Shown here: piece by piece, positions 5,272 to 5,902 of the stretch
Layout: each line of letters begins with the position of its first letter
How positions within the stretch are numbered: position 1 is the first letter of the stretch
Assembly: GCA_031281115.1 (NCBI GenBank)
Contig: JAITFV010000214.1
Span: 1 to 5,902, forward strand
DNA: 5,902 bases
Origin: Oscillospiraceae bacterium
Lineage (GTDB): Bacteria > Bacillota > Clostridia > Oscillospirales > Ruminococcaceae
Direction of reading: 5' to 3'
The notes under the pieces: model-generated
Told to the model about the DNA's origin: nothing
The model's input: the letters and a program-made list of their open reading frames with translations, nothing else
The model's database searches: none
Translations under genes and position numbers: made by a program

Positions 5272-5902
5272 ATGGCTAATCAAGAAAAGAAAAACACAAA
5301 ATCTAAAGAACTTAAGGAAAAATTGTTTATCAAAAGAAAGAATTCTGCACTGATTTTCACCGATGCAGAGCAGAAAAAAGCTGATGAATTCTGCAAAGGA
5401 TACAAAACCTTCCTCGACCTCGCAAAAACAGAGCGCGAAGCTGCAGAGCAGGCTGTGCTTCTGCTCGAAAAGGCGGGATTTATAAGCTTTGAAGCCGGTA
5501 AAAAATACAAAGCGGGCGACAAGATTTACACGAATAATCGCGGTAAAAGTGTCATCGCCGCTATTATAGGCAAAGAAAGTTTACAAAACGGCGTAAATCT
5601 GCTTGCCTCGCACATAGATTCACCGCGCCTTGACTTAAAGCAGCGCCCGCTTTATGAAGACGGCGAACTCGCATATTTCAAAACGCACTATTACGGCGGA
5701 ATCAAGAAATACCAGTGGACGGCAGTACCGCTCGCTCTGCACGGAGTAATAATTAAATCCGACCTGACGACAGTAAAAATCAACATCGGCGAGGACGATA
5801 ACGACCCTGTTTTCGCAGTCACAGATTTGCTTCCGCACTTATCGGAGGAGCAGTATAAACGCCCGGCAAATAAGCTGATAAAAGGCGAAGAACTGAACAT
5901 TT
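5272..5902 (+). CDS. M18 family aminopeptidase, 5' part (runs off the window)
   Basis: Zinc-dependent cytoplasmic aminopeptidase of peptidase family M18, removing N-terminal residues from peptides. The visible 210 codons are open to the window end; family members are usually about 430-480 aa, so just under half is present. The first metal-binding site is visible as SHIDSPRLDLK (113-123), where His114 is the expected ligand. YGGIKKYQW (141-149) is a typical following block of the clostridial aminopeptidase 1 group, and TDLLPHL (184-190) is also family-like. The catalytic Glu and the other metal ligands lie beyond the edge. The start is clear: AAAGGAG (5259-5265) is 6 nt before ATG and overlaps the previous stop. 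The stronger ribosome site suggests higher expression than its neighbours. Probably the same transcript as tsaC-coaE-transglycosylase. Confidence 0.9.
   Translation, partial: MANQEKKNTKSKELKEKLFIKRKNSALIFTDAEQKKADEFCKGYKTFLDLAKTEREAAEQAVLLLEKAGFISFEAGKKYKAGDKIYTNNRGKSVIAAIIGKESLQNGVNLLASHIDSPRLDLKQRPLYEDGELAYFKTHYYGGIKKYQWTAVPLALHGVIIKSDLTTVKINIGEDDNDPVFAVTDLLPHLSEEQYKRPANKLIKGEELNI

Overview
The window is a stretch of ordinary bacterial housekeeping chromosome. Every confident gene is on the + strand, with short gaps or overlaps. Several traits suggest a low-to-mid GC Firmicute, probably a gut-type member of the Clostridia: purine-rich Shine-Dalgarno sites (AAAGGA, AAAGGAG), a DUF951 protein, an aldo/keto reductase carrying ferredoxin-type cysteine clusters, and a Sua5-type threonylcarbamoyl-AMP synthase with its C-terminal domain. 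This placement is an inference from gene content and composition. UGA, UAG and UAA are all used as stops, so nothing points to a variant genetic code.

Layout. Positions 1-473 are non-coding and rich in structure. They hold a compact cluster of stem-loops (23-110), a perfect 34-bp palindrome (203-236), and two divergent extended -10 promoters (minus strand 247-275, plus strand 305-333). A leader of about 130 nt then precedes the first gene. A first gene group follows: Fe-S aldo/keto reductase, DUF951 protein, prfA (peptide chain release factor 1). These are joined by a 1-nt gap and an ATGA overlap, which suggests one transcript from the 305-333 promoter. Between prfA and the next gene lies a MITE-like imperfect palindrome of about 166 bp (2906-3071) whose left arm reaches into the prfA stop codon.

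The second group is a Sua5/TsaC threonylcarbamoyl-AMP synthase, coaE (dephospho-CoA kinase), a membrane-anchored Slt-type lytic transglycosylase, and the 5' part of an M18 aminopeptidase cut by the window end. Overlaps of 17 nt and 4 nt, then an 11-nt gap, suggest one transcript. I see no convincing separate promoter for it.

Functionally the genes cover translation (termination by RF1, tRNA t6A synthesis by Sua5), coenzyme A synthesis, cell-wall turnover, peptide breakdown and redox metabolism. They look like a conserved housekeeping neighbourhood, not a dedicated pathway. I found no defence system, phage, transposase, CRISPR array, tRNA or rRNA. The items most worth a second look are the palindromic element after prfA, an in-frame insertion inside a conserved Sua5 motif, the structured region with a minus-strand promoter that leads to no visible gene, and a substituted motif residue in the lytic transglycosylase.
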